Part shown: positions 25,743 to 33,895 of the stretch, in pieces
Position numbering within the stretch: the stretch's first letter is position 1
Layout of the letters: each line of letters starts with the position of its first letter
Origin: an uncultured Eubacteriales bacterium
GTDB lineage: Bacteria; Bacillota; Clostridia; Saccharofermentanales; Saccharofermentanaceae
Direction: 5' to 3'
Length of the DNA stretch: 64,000 bases
Assembly: GCA_900314745.1 (NCBI GenBank)
Contig: OMWK01000002.1
Coordinates: 112,204-176,203, forward strand
Notes under the pieces: generated by a model
The model's database searches: none
What the model saw: the letters and a program-made list of their open reading frames with translations, nothing else
What the model was told of the DNA's origin: nothing
Translations under genes and position numbers: made by a program

Positions 25743-27569
25743 TCAGAACTCAGAAGGAAGCTCCAAAGTTCTGTCAGCATTGAGCTGCTTACACTTCTCG
25801 ATGAACTTTGTAAGAGGAACGTTTCTTACCTGCTGGTTGGAGCCTCTTACGTTTACGGAAACTTCCTCGGCAGCAGCCTCTTCGTTTCCGAGTACAAGAA
25901 TGTAAGGATCCTTCATGTTCTTGAATCTCTTGATCTTATCTCTCATGTTGATGTCGCTGTAATCGACCTCAACACGGATTCCTGCCTCCTTAAGAGCCAT
26001 CTCAACCTTCTTCGCATATTCGTTGTGCTCCTCACGGATAGGAACGACAGCAACCTGGAAAGGATTGAGCCAGAAAGGATATGCGCCCTTGAAGTGCTCA
26101 GTGATGATACCGATGAATCTCTCGAGGGAACCGAAGATAGCTCTGTGGATAACGATAGGCATCTTCTGGGAACCGTCCTGATCGACATATGTAAGTTCGA
26201 AGTTATGAGGAAGCTGGAAGTCGAGCTGTACTGTACCGCACTGCCACTCTCTTCCGAGAGCATCCTTGATCTGGAGGTCGATCTTCGGTCCGTAGAAGGC
26301 ACCGTCTCCCTCATTGATCTCGTAGTTGCCCTCACCGTACTTCTCATCGAGGATCTCCTTCAAAGCTGCTTCAGCTCTGTTCCAGGACTCGATATCTCCC
26401 ATAAAGTCATCAGGTCTTGTGGAGAACTCGGCACGGTATGTAAGTCCGAATGTCTTGTAGATCTCATCGGCGATGGCGATTACATCCTTGATCTCATCCT
26501 TGATCTGAGCCTCTGAAACGAATGTATGGTCGTCATCCTGACGGAACTCCTGTACTCTGAACAGTCCGTTCATCTGACCGGACTTCTCCTTACGGTGGAG
26601 AACGTCATACTCACTATAACGGATAGGAAGCTCCTTATATGAATGCATCGTTCTCTTGTACTCGATCATGGCATTCGGGCAGTTCATGGGCTTAGCAGCC
26701 ATTGTGTCCTCAGCCTCGATGGAGAACTGTGCTGTCTCATCGGAAGATACTGCGTCAGTAGCTTCTGTTCCCTGTGTCTTGCCAGGAACGATGAACATGT
26801 TGTTTACGTAATGTGCCCAGTGTCCGGAAATGAGCCAGAGCTTCTTATTGTTGATAAGAGGTGCGGAGATCTCGTTGTAATCGTGCTTAGCCTGAAGTTC
26901 ACGTGAATACTTCATAAGCTGTGAATACATTGTCCATCCCCTCGGGAGCCAGTAAGCCATACCGGGAGCCGTATCTCTGAACATAAACATATCGAGGGCG
27001 ACGCCGATCTTCTTATGGTCTCTCTCCTGAGCTTCCTTAAGCCATGTCAGATGAGCCTTGAGTTCGTCCTTGGAAGGAAATGCGAACAGATAGATTCTCT
27101 GAAGCTGGTCTCTCTTCTCATCGCCTCTCCAGTAAGCACCGGAAACGTTCTTGATCTGGAAAGCAGCCTGGAAAAGTTCCTGTGAATTATCGATATGAGG
27201 TCCGCGGCAAAGATCCACGAAGTCGTCACCTGTGTAGTAAACAGTGATGAGCTCGTCTTCGGGAAGATCATTGATAAGTTCAGTCTTGAACTTCTGATCC
27301 TTGAAGATCTCCAAAGCCTCGGAACGGCTTACTTCCTTGCGTGTCCAGTTCTCTCTTCTCTTGATGATCTCACGCATCTTATCTTCGATGACCTTGATAT
27401 CATCCTCACTTACCGGCCTCGGGAGTGTGAAGTCGTAGTAACAGCCGTCTGCGATCTGAGGGCCGATGGCATACTGCACATTCTCCTTGCCGTAAATCTC
27501 TATTACAGCCTTAGCCATAATATGTGCCAGAGAGTGACGATAAACACTCAAAAACTCTTCGCGTTCCAT
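25743..27569 (-). CDS. thrS: Threonyl-tRNA synthetase lacking the TGS domain
   Basis: 608 residues. The editing domain starts at once (YRHSLAHIMAKAVIEIYG, then IGPQIADGCYYDF). The class II catalytic core (MNCPNAMIEYKRTMHSYKEL, then RVQEFRQDDDHTF, and a late GSLERFIGI) and the anticodon-binding domain follow. Most bacterial ThrRS of about 640 residues begin with a 60-residue TGS domain, which is missing here. The strong AGGAGG site before this ATG argues that the short form is real. A promoter lies 40 bp upstream and no T-box fits in the 76-bp gap. Confidence 0.95.
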   Translation of the reverse strand: MEREEFLSVYRHSLAHIMAKAVIEIYGKENVQYAIGPQIADGCYYDFTLPRPVSEDDIKVIEDKMREIIKRRENWTRKEVSRSEALEIFKDQKFKTELINDLPEDELITVYYTGDDFVDLCRGPHIDNSQELFQAAFQIKNVSGAYWRGDEKRDQLQRIYLFAFPSKDELKAHLTWLKEAQERDHKKIGVALDMFMFRDTAPGMAYWLPRGWTMYSQLMKYSRELQAKHDYNEISAPLINNKKLWLISGHWAHYVNNMFIVPGKTQGTEATDAVSSDETAQFSIEAEDTMAAKPMNCPNAMIEYKRTMHSYKELPIRYSEYDVLHRKEKSGQMNGLFRVQEFRQDDDHTFVSEAQIKDEIKDVIAIADEIYKTFGLTYRAEFSTRPDDFMGDIESWNRAEAALKEILDEKYGEGNYEINEGDGAFYGPKIDLQIKDALGREWQCGTVQLDFQLPHNFELTYVDQDGSQKMPIVIHRAIFGSLERFIGIITEHFKGAYPFWLNPFQVAVVPIREEHNEYAKKVEMALKEAGIRVEVDYSDINMRDKIKRFKNMKDPYILVLGNEEAAAEEVSVNVRGSNQQVRNVPLTKFIEKCKQLNADRTLELPSEF

Positions 27570-27608
27570 TGAAAGAACCTCCTAAATGCTCATAAAAACG
27601 TATTTTAG

Positions 27609-27637
27609 ATATTACACTTACTAATAAAAAACGGCAA
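27609..27637 (-). promoter_or_regulatory. Predicted promoter of thrS
   Basis: The minus strand reads TTGCCG-N17-TAATAT. The leader would be about 35 nt, leaving no room for a T-box. Confidence 0.55.
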
Positions 27638-27646
27638 GTTATCAAA

Positions 27647-28276
27647 CTATATTGCGAACTCAAGCCGCTCGCCGGTGGTCGGATGGTCGAACGCGAGATA
27701 GCAGGACATGAGTCCGATTCCCCCGTCTGATTTCTTCCCCCCGTACTTCACATCTCCCTTAAGAGGATGCCCGGAATGAGCGAACTGGGCTCTGATCTGA
27801 TGGGATCTTCCCGTAAGGAGCCTGACATCAACGGTCGTATACTCGCCGTCAAACTCCCCCGCTTCGTACATAAGCTCACATCTCTTGCTTCCCGGAACCT
27901 CCGTATCATGGACGGTCACTTTGTTGATCCTCTCGTCTTTGACAAGATAGTTTACAAGCGTTCCTGAACCTTCAAGTTTCCCCTGAACACAGGCGCGGTA
28001 GCGCTTCTCGAATGTCCCCTTACGGATCTGTTCGGACAGACGCGATGCGCATTTCGAGGTGCGTGCGAAGACCATCACCCCCGACACGTTCCTGTCGAGC
28101 CTGTGCACGAGCCCTAAGAAAACGTTGCCGGGCTTGTTGTACTTATCCTTAATGTAAGACTTGAGAAAAGTAAGCATGTCAGGGGCATCCGTGCCGTCTG
28201 ACTGTGACAGGAATCCTGACGGCTTAAACGCCACCAGAAGATGATTATCCTCGAATATTATGCGCGGGGAGTCCAT
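27647..28276 (-). CDS. RluA-family RNA pseudouridine synthase
   Basis: 209 residues from the ATG at 28276 (a TTG at 28294 is possible). The catalytic Asp is in HRLDRNVSGVMVF, followed by KRYRACV and the LLTGRSHQIRAQFAHSGHPL block. It lacks the S4 domain found in RluC and RluD, so it resembles the short single-domain members. RNA target not predictable. The start overlaps the 3' end of the methyltransferase gene. Confidence 0.92.
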   Translation of the reverse strand: MDSPRIIFEDNHLLVAFKPSGFLSQSDGTDAPDMLTFLKSYIKDKYNKPGNVFLGLVHRLDRNVSGVMVFARTSKCASRLSEQIRKGTFEKRYRACVQGKLEGSGTLVNYLVKDERINKVTVHDTEVPGSKRCELMYEAGEFDGEYTTVDVRLLTGRSHQIRAQFAHSGHPLKGDVKYGGKKSDGGIGLMSCYLAFDHPTTGERLEFAI

Positions 28277-29169
28277 CGCGAAGCCTGCCCGCAAGGCAGA
28301 TTAAGATTCATATTCGTAACAGGAAGTCCGAGCTCGTCACTTACCGTCCTGCCTGCAAATCTTGTGCCGCAGGTAAGATTGAGCACGTTGCCGACGGCAT
28401 TAGCACCAAGTTCGGTAGCATATGAACTTATGATCACAAATAGAGGCTTATCAGAAAGCAGAAGCGCCGTGCGTGATACGAACTCGTAAAGAGACTTCTC
28501 TATCTCCCACAGTTCTCCTGTAGGACCCCTGCCGTACTTGGGCGGATCCATTATGATGCCGTCGTATTTCCTTCCGCGCCTTATCTCACGCTCTACGAAC
28601 TTACGACAGTCCTCGTTTATGAACCTGACGTAAGATGACTCCAGGCCTGAAGCCTGAATGTTCTCCTTGGCGCGGGCTATCATGCCCTTACTGGAATCAA
28701 CGTGAACGACTTCAGCTGCGCCGTGGCATGCTGCAGCACATGTTGCAGCTCCCGTATAAGCGAAAAGGTTAAGTATCTTGATATCATCTCTTCCAGACTT
28801 AACAGCATCGGTAATGAGCCCCCCTGCGAAATCCCAGTTGCTGGCCTGCTCAGGGAAAAGCCCGGTATGCTTGAATGACGTCGGTTCGATGATGAACTTG
28901 AGTTCCTTACCGAGAGTGTTATATCCGATAGTCCAGTTATTAGGCATGGACTTAAGTTTCTGCCATGCACCGCCGCCGGTGTTGCTTCTTACATAAAGAG
29001 CATCGGGCTTCGGAACGTCATCCCATGTGGAAGCCTTGCCATCGCAGAACACAGGCCATACAGCCTGCGGATCGGGACGCCTCAGGTAAACATTGCCCCA
29101 GCGCTCATACTTCTCCTGCTCTCCGGCATAGAGAACCTCAAAATCTTTCCAAGAATCAGCGAGAAACAA
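28258..29169 (-). CDS. Class I SAM-dependent rRNA methyltransferase-like protein
   Basis: 303 residues. The SAM-binding loop is ILNLFAYTGAATCAAACHGA with acidic VHVDSSKGMIARAKEN, and the catalytic motif DPPKYGRGP resembles RlmI, RlmK and related base methyltransferases. There is no PUA domain. The start appears to be a TTG with AGAGG upstream, since no ATG occurs before the conserved region. RNA is the likely substrate by family, and the neighbouring pseudouridine synthase fits this. Confidence 0.85.
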   Translation of the reverse strand: MFLADSWKDFEVLYAGEQEKYERWGNVYLRRPDPQAVWPVFCDGKASTWDDVPKPDALYVRSNTGGGAWQKLKSMPNNWTIGYNTLGKELKFIIEPTSFKHTGLFPEQASNWDFAGGLITDAVKSGRDDIKILNLFAYTGAATCAAACHGAAEVVHVDSSKGMIARAKENIQASGLESSYVRFINEDCRKFVEREIRRGRKYDGIIMDPPKYGRGPTGELWEIEKSLYEFVSRTALLLSDKPLFVIISSYATELGANAVGNVLNLTCGTRFAGRTVSDELGLPVTNMNLNLPCGQASRWTPRA

Positions 29170-29180
29170 TTATATGCCTC

Positions 29181-30044
29181 TTATCTTCCTGCTACCGTGA
29201 GAGCACTCGTCTCAGCTACAACTTCTCCGTCATAGGTGATATCAACGACGTAGGAACCGCTTGTATATGTCTGTCCCCAGAATTCGCAGTACGCAGTCGT
29301 ATTGCCGTTAAGAACGACTTCTATGGTCTGTACTACCTCACCGTTCTTAACAAGCTCGGCTGTAAATGTCATATACATGGGTCTGTCAAAGTAGAAGCAG
29401 GCTGTAAGCGCTTCCGGAGCAGTATCAAGTGTTCTGGAATCAAGAGGGGTCGACATTAAAGGCTCATACCAAGTTCCGTCAACATAGCACTCCTCGAAGA
29501 AAGGCTCGTAATAACTTGTAGGCATGCCGTTCTCATCGACATAAACGATGTCCTCATAAGGCTCAAAGAAAACCGTCACGAGCTCACTCATATCCTCGAT
29601 AGCCCAGTCTCCGTCGTGAGACTTAAGGACAAATATGATCTCAACGTCTTCCTTATCACAGGCGCCGAGTGCTTCGGAAACCTCATCATAGGTGCCCATA
29701 GCGATATCCTCGACCTGGATGACCTTGCTGAAAGTAACAGGAATCTTAATAGTGGTTCTGTTCTTATTTACCCGTGCTTCACCTAATTCATAAGTGGAAG
29801 ATGAAATTCCCTGAAGAGCAAAGTCCAGACTCTCCTGAAGCATCTGCGGAACCTCATATGATTCATCGTAAGAAACAGGTCCGTTCACGGGGTCGGAATA
29901 GAAATCATCAAGAGCATCTGTGAGGACCTTGGAAGCATCCTTAGATGAAATATTAGCAAGAAACTTTGAGCAGCCTGTAAAAGGCAGTACCATAGCGGAT
30001 ATCAACAGCAGAGAAACAGTTCTCTTTAAAAATGAATTTTTCAT
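29181..30044 (-). CDS. Lipoprotein of unknown function
   Basis: 287 residues from the ATG at 30044 (AAGGAAG ribosome site); a longer frame upstream crosses the divergent promoter region and is unlikely. The lipobox is LPFTGC. The mature part has an N-terminal acidic helical region with NTF2-like features (VLTDALDDFYSDPVNG to SHDGDWAIEDMSEL), then an Ig-like beta domain (TFTAELVKNGEVVQTIEVVL, ending ALTVAGR). It lies divergent from a two-component system, so it could be a target or sensor partner; this is inference. Confidence 0.8.
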   Translation of the reverse strand: MKNSFLKRTVSLLLISAMVLPFTGCSKFLANISSKDASKVLTDALDDFYSDPVNGPVSYDESYEVPQMLQESLDFALQGISSSTYELGEARVNKNRTTIKIPVTFSKVIQVEDIAMGTYDEVSEALGACDKEDVEIIFVLKSHDGDWAIEDMSELVTVFFEPYEDIVYVDENGMPTSYYEPFFEECYVDGTWYEPLMSTPLDSRTLDTAPEALTACFYFDRPMYMTFTAELVKNGEVVQTIEVVLNGNTTAYCEFWGQTYTSGSYVVDITYDGEVVAETSALTVAGR

Positions 30045-30071
30045 AAACACTTCCTTAAAACGAACAAAATC

Positions 30072-30112
30072 GTTGTAATTATACAACATTTGCGATGTTT
30101 TTAATATATAAT
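30072..30112. promoter_or_regulatory. Divergent promoter region between lipoprotein and response regulator
   Basis: An inverted repeat GTTGTA-N4-TACAAC (30072-30087) contains a minus-strand TATAAT (30077-30082). A plus-strand TATAAT lies at 30107-30112. Neither has a clear -35, which suits an activated promoter and makes the inverted repeat a candidate operator. Confidence 0.45.
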
Positions 30113-30146
30113 ATGATGAACTATTTTGCGAAAGGAAGGAAGCAAA

Positions 30147-30842
30147 ATGTCTTCTACTCCTCATATCCTTATATGCGACGATGACCCAATAGTCCATGAA
30201 TCGCTCAGACTATATCTTGATAACGAACACTACACTCACGCCGATGCTTTCGACGGACTTGAATCTCTGAAGCTTGCCAAGGACGAGAAGCCCGATCTTA
30301 TTCTCCTTGATGTCATGATGCCCCAGATGAACGGTCTCGATGTATGCCGTGAGCTTCGCAAGGAAATGACGACACCCATTATCATCCTCACCGCTAAGGG
30401 TGAAGAGATCGACCGAGTTCTCGGTCTCGAGCTCGGTGCCGACGACTATATCGTCAAGCCCTTCTCTCCCCGTGAAGTAGTCGCGAGGATCAAGGCAGTA
30501 CTTAGAAGAACAGAGGCTTCTTCTGACAGCCAGTCCGCCAACCAGGTACTGAGATTCGACGGTCTGGAGATCAATATCGAGAACTATTCAGTTAAGGTTA
30601 ATTCCAAGAACATACCGTTTACACCGAAGGAAGTTGAGATCCTTCACCTCCTCGCCTCCCATCCGAGCAGCGTCATGAGCAGAGAGCAGATTTTAAGGTC
30701 TGTATGGGGCGATGATTTTGACGGTGATTTAAGAACAATTGATACCCACATCAAGAGGATCAGACAGAAGATCACATACGATGGCAGCAGATGGAATATC
30801 TCAACCGTTTATGGAGTCGGGTACAAGTTCGAGGTCTCCTAA
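30147..30842 (+). CDS. OmpR/PhoB-family response regulator
   Basis: 231 residues. The receiver domain has the acidic pocket CDDDP at 10-14, the phospho-acceptor D55 in LILLDVMMP and the Lys in DDYIVKPFSP. The C-terminal winged helix carries the typical HLLASHPSSVMSREQIL and IDTHIKRIRQKI stretches. The start at 30147 follows GGAAGGAAG. It is followed directly by its histidine kinase. Targets unknown; the divergent lipoprotein is a candidate. Confidence 0.96.
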   Translation: MSSTPHILICDDDPIVHESLRLYLDNEHYTHADAFDGLESLKLAKDEKPDLILLDVMMPQMNGLDVCRELRKEMTTPIIILTAKGEEIDRVLGLELGADDYIVKPFSPREVVARIKAVLRRTEASSDSQSANQVLRFDGLEINIENYSVKVNSKNIPFTPKEVEILHLLASHPSSVMSREQILRSVWGDDFDGDLRTIDTHIKRIRQKITYDGSRWNISTVYGVGYKFEVS

Positions 30843-32648
30843 GTGTTTCATCAGAGTTTTATAATGCGGAGAATGTTTACGCTGGTGTTCATTGCACTGG
30901 CGGCTTCAGCCATTCTGGCTGCTATCGCATTCAGCATAGCCGGAAGAAATGCGGCATTTAATTACAGCGTAGACGAGGCTCAGGTCCAGTACGAGAAGAT
31001 GTCAGCGGTTATAAGGTCGACCACTGACGACCTTACATTGGAGGAGATATATAACTATATTCTGTATCCGGCATCCGTAGCAGACCGCGAATACCTCATC
31101 ATCGATTCATCAGGCAATCTGATCTACCCCGTAAGCTTCAACAGCTCGGAAAACAGTGATGAACTCGCAGCCATTGATTTCATTAAGCACAACCTTAATG
31201 ATCAGAATTCATGGACGGATCATCTGGCCTTCATGGAATCACCGATCTTCTCGAACCAGACTCTTCTCATGAAGATCCCGTTTCAGCACGACAACAGGCT
31301 TTACTATGTAATCCAGTACAATCTTCTTAATGAAGATAACGATCTTATAAGCGACTATATCAACATCCTCCTTCTCTCCACCCTTGCTGCAGCACTTGCT
31401 ATGATGGTTCCCACCATCTTCCTCGTAGAGGTAATCACTGAACCTTTGCAGGAGGTTAACAGAGTCGCGAAGGAATACGGACGAGGCAATCTCAAGGTCC
31501 GTGCTAACGAGAACAACATAGGTGAAGCGGGAGAACTTGCCGCCTCGTTCAACAGCATGGCGGACAGGCTGTCCAAATCAATCAACGAACTGACCAATGA
31601 GAGAAATAAGCTCGAGAATATCTTCAATGTCATATCCGAAGGCATCATGGTGTTCAACAAGGACGGTACGGTCACATTCTCGAATGACAAGGTCAAGGAC
31701 ATCTTCTCCAAGGTAACGCGTAAGAACAACTTCTCCGAGAAGATCCAGATAGTGCCTTTCGAGGAGTTCTGGGATGATCTTGCAGAGTGCATTGAGACCG
31801 GCGAGAACAAGAAGAATGTCGTCGAGAGCACAAGCTATGCATATGAATACACAATAGTTCCGAGATTCGATTCACACGAGAGCGACTCATGCGTCGGTGC
31901 CACCGGATTCTTCAGGGATATAACGGAAGCCCATAAGCTCGACATGACGAGACGTGACTACGTTGCTAACATCTCACACGAGCTCCGTACTCCTCTCCAG
32001 ACGTTAAGAGGACTTATCGAGCCTCTCGCTGACGGCATGGTTAAGAATGATGCGGACAGAAGAAGATATTACGACATCATCCTCAATGAGACGTTAAGAC
32101 TCTCGAGACTCATTGACGACATGCTTGAGCTTTCCAAGCTGCAGTCCAGAACGCTTGCTTTCCAGATGTATCCTTTCGATGTAAACGAGATTCTTGACAG
32201 TATTCACGCACGTTTTACGCCTGTCATGAAAGATGAGGGCATCTTCTTCAGCGTAAACAACACCACGGGCAGGCTTCCGACAGTTATGGGCAACCCTGAC
32301 CGAGTCAACCAGATCCTCGTAATCCTCCTTGATAACGCCAAGAAGTACACCCCGCGCGGAGGCAGCATCACGATAACAAGCGATTACAACGAGGAGATCG
32401 GCAAGGTCTACATCTCCGTAGCTGATACGGGACAAGGCATACACGAGTACGATATCAATCATATTTTCGAGAGATTCTTCAAGGCAGACAGAGCCCGCGG
32501 CAAGAAGGGTACCGGACTCGGACTTGCCATCGCGAAGGAGCTTCTCACCTACATGGGCGAAGACATCACCGTAGAGAGTGAATACGGTAAGGGCACCAAG
32601 TTTACGTTTACTCTTAAGAAAGCCGAAGCAGCTAACGCATGGGAGTAA
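30843..32648 (+). CDS. Membrane sensor histidine kinase
   Basis: 601 residues beginning with GTG; the GAGG site lies in the end of the regulator gene. Topology: TM1 about 11-31, an extracytoplasmic sensor to about 170, TM2 about 174-196, HAMP about 197-250, PAS-like domain about 255-365, then HisKA with phospho-acceptor H379 (NISHELRTPLQT) and a HATPase domain with DNAKKYTPRGG, ADTGQGI and GTGLGLAIAKELL. Overall layout recalls PhoR/ResE/WalK-type kinases. The signal is not predictable. Its end overlaps the next gene by 10 bp. Confidence 0.95.
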   Translation: MFHQSFIMRRMFTLVFIALAASAILAAIAFSIAGRNAAFNYSVDEAQVQYEKMSAVIRSTTDDLTLEEIYNYILYPASVADREYLIIDSSGNLIYPVSFNSSENSDELAAIDFIKHNLNDQNSWTDHLAFMESPIFSNQTLLMKIPFQHDNRLYYVIQYNLLNEDNDLISDYINILLLSTLAAALAMMVPTIFLVEVITEPLQEVNRVAKEYGRGNLKVRANENNIGEAGELAASFNSMADRLSKSINELTNERNKLENIFNVISEGIMVFNKDGTVTFSNDKVKDIFSKVTRKNNFSEKIQIVPFEEFWDDLAECIETGENKKNVVESTSYAYEYTIVPRFDSHESDSCVGATGFFRDITEAHKLDMTRRDYVANISHELRTPLQTLRGLIEPLADGMVKNDADRRRYYDIILNETLRLSRLIDDMLELSKLQSRTLAFQMYPFDVNEILDSIHARFTPVMKDEGIFFSVNNTTGRLPTVMGNPDRVNQILVILLDNAKKYTPRGGSITITSDYNEEIGKVYISVADTGQGIHEYDINHIFERFFKADRARGKKGTGLGLAIAKELLTYMGEDITVESEYGKGTKFTFTLKKAEAANAWE

Positions 32649-33340
32649 GAATCAATAAATACATTGCCTCAAGCGGATACTGCTCAAGAAGGCAGGCCGA
32701 CGAACTCGTTGAAGCAGGCAAGGTTACCATCGATGGTGTGAAGGCAGTTAACGGTTCCGTTGTCGAAGACGGAAATGTTGTCATGGTCGACGGTCACGAG
32801 ATAATCCCCGAGGACAACAAGATCTACATAGCTCTTCATAAGCCTCTCGGCATTACCTGCACTACGGACAGACGCGACCCCACGAACATTATCGATTATC
32901 TCGGAATGGACGAGCGCGTCTTCCCCATCGGCCGTCTCGACAAGAACTCTTCGGGGCTTATCCTCCTCACGAACGACGGCGACATCGTCAACACTTTGCT
33001 TCGCGCTGAGAACGGACACGAGAAGGAATACAATGTCAGAGTCGACCACAAGATAGCACCTGACTTCAAGGACAAAATGGAAGCGGGAGTTTACATACTC
33101 GACCGCAAGACACTTCCCTGCAAGGTTACGGTAACGGGAACACATACGTTCAATATCGTCTTAAAGCAGGGACTTAACCGCCAGATAAGAAGAATGTGCG
33201 ACGCTTTGGGATACCGCGTTACTAAGCTTCGTCGCGTGCGCTTTATCAACATAGAACTCGGGGACATGAAGCCCGGCGACAGAAGGTATCTCACAAAGGA
33301 AGAGATACGCGGGTTAAAATCTGCCGATAAGCCTCACTAA
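32639..33340 (+). CDS. RsuA/RluB/RluF-family pseudouridine synthase
   Basis: 233 residues. An S4 RNA-binding domain (RINKYIASSGYCSRRQADEL) precedes the catalytic domain with Asp in GRLDKNSSGLILLTNDGD. The LLRAENGHEKEY block and GLNRQIRRMCDALGY resemble RluF, which acts on 23S rRNA U2604. The gene starts inside the kinase gene end and overlaps convergent yqeG by 27 bp. Confidence 0.92.
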   Translation: MGVRINKYIASSGYCSRRQADELVEAGKVTIDGVKAVNGSVVEDGNVVMVDGHEIIPEDNKIYIALHKPLGITCTTDRRDPTNIIDYLGMDERVFPIGRLDKNSSGLILLTNDGDIVNTLLRAENGHEKEYNVRVDHKIAPDFKDKMEAGVYILDRKTLPCKVTVTGTHTFNIVLKQGLNRQIRRMCDALGYRVTKLRRVRFINIELGDMKPGDRRYLTKEEIRGLKSADKPH

Positions 33341-33811
33341 CTTCTCAAAAGGCCTCTTCAGCACGACATACCATATCTCTTTGGAAGAGTACTTCTCCAC
33401 AAGTATCGTGTACACCGGAGCAAGTCTGCCTGCCATTACATCGGTAAAAACCTGGTCGCCGATCATTACTGCATTTCCGGGCTCGGTATTCATGAGCTTA
33501 AGTGCTCTGTATACCCCGTCGGGCCTCGGCTTATGAGCATAAGTCACACAGGGGATCCCGAGCATCTCGGCAATCTTCGAGGATCTGCCTGTGCTCGCGT
33601 TGGAAACAAGGCAGCAGATGAATCCCTCTTCGGTGATCTTCTTAATGAACCCGAAGGCATAATCATCCGGAGCTGTTGCATGATCGGGTCCCAAGGTATT
33701 GTCAAAGTCCAGCAAAAGGCATGTCTTTCCCGCCTCCTTAAGTTCCTCGAGAGGCACGTCATATACGCTTTTACACACTTTGTCGGGCTTCATTGCTGCA
33801 AAAATATTCAT
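33314..33811 (-). CDS. yqeG: YqeG family HAD IIIA-type phosphatase
   Basis: 165 residues. HAD motif I is LLDFDNTLG, motif II is LVSNAS and motif IV is MIGDQVFTD. YqeG proteins are small HAD phosphatases often next to the yqeH GTPase; here the neighbours are unrelated. The ATG has no ribosome site, and a promoter (TTTACA-N17-TACAAT) ends 8 nt before it, so the mRNA probably has almost no leader. Confidence 0.9.
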   Translation of the reverse strand: MNIFAAMKPDKVCKSVYDVPLEELKEAGKTCLLLDFDNTLGPDHATAPDDYAFGFIKKITEEGFICCLVSNASTGRSSKIAEMLGIPCVTYAHKPRPDGVYRALKLMNTEPGNAVMIGDQVFTDVMAGRLAPVYTILVEKYSSKEIWYVVLKRPFEKLVRLIGRF

Positions 33812-33819
33812 AACTTGGA

Positions 33820-33848
33820 ATTGTAAATATAAAAATACTAAATGTAAA
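33820..33848 (-). promoter_or_regulatory. Predicted yqeG promoter giving a near-leaderless mRNA
   Basis: The minus strand reads TTTACA-N17-TACAAT. The start of transcription would fall within 0-2 nt of the ATG at 33811. Confidence 0.6.
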
Positions 33849-33895
33849 TCATTAATGTGATATTATATGTGGCGATAAAGAAAAGAGGTATCGTT

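Noticed and set aside
27570..27646. T-box leader before thrS
   Set aside because: The gap is too short, and no specifier or T-box sequence is visible.
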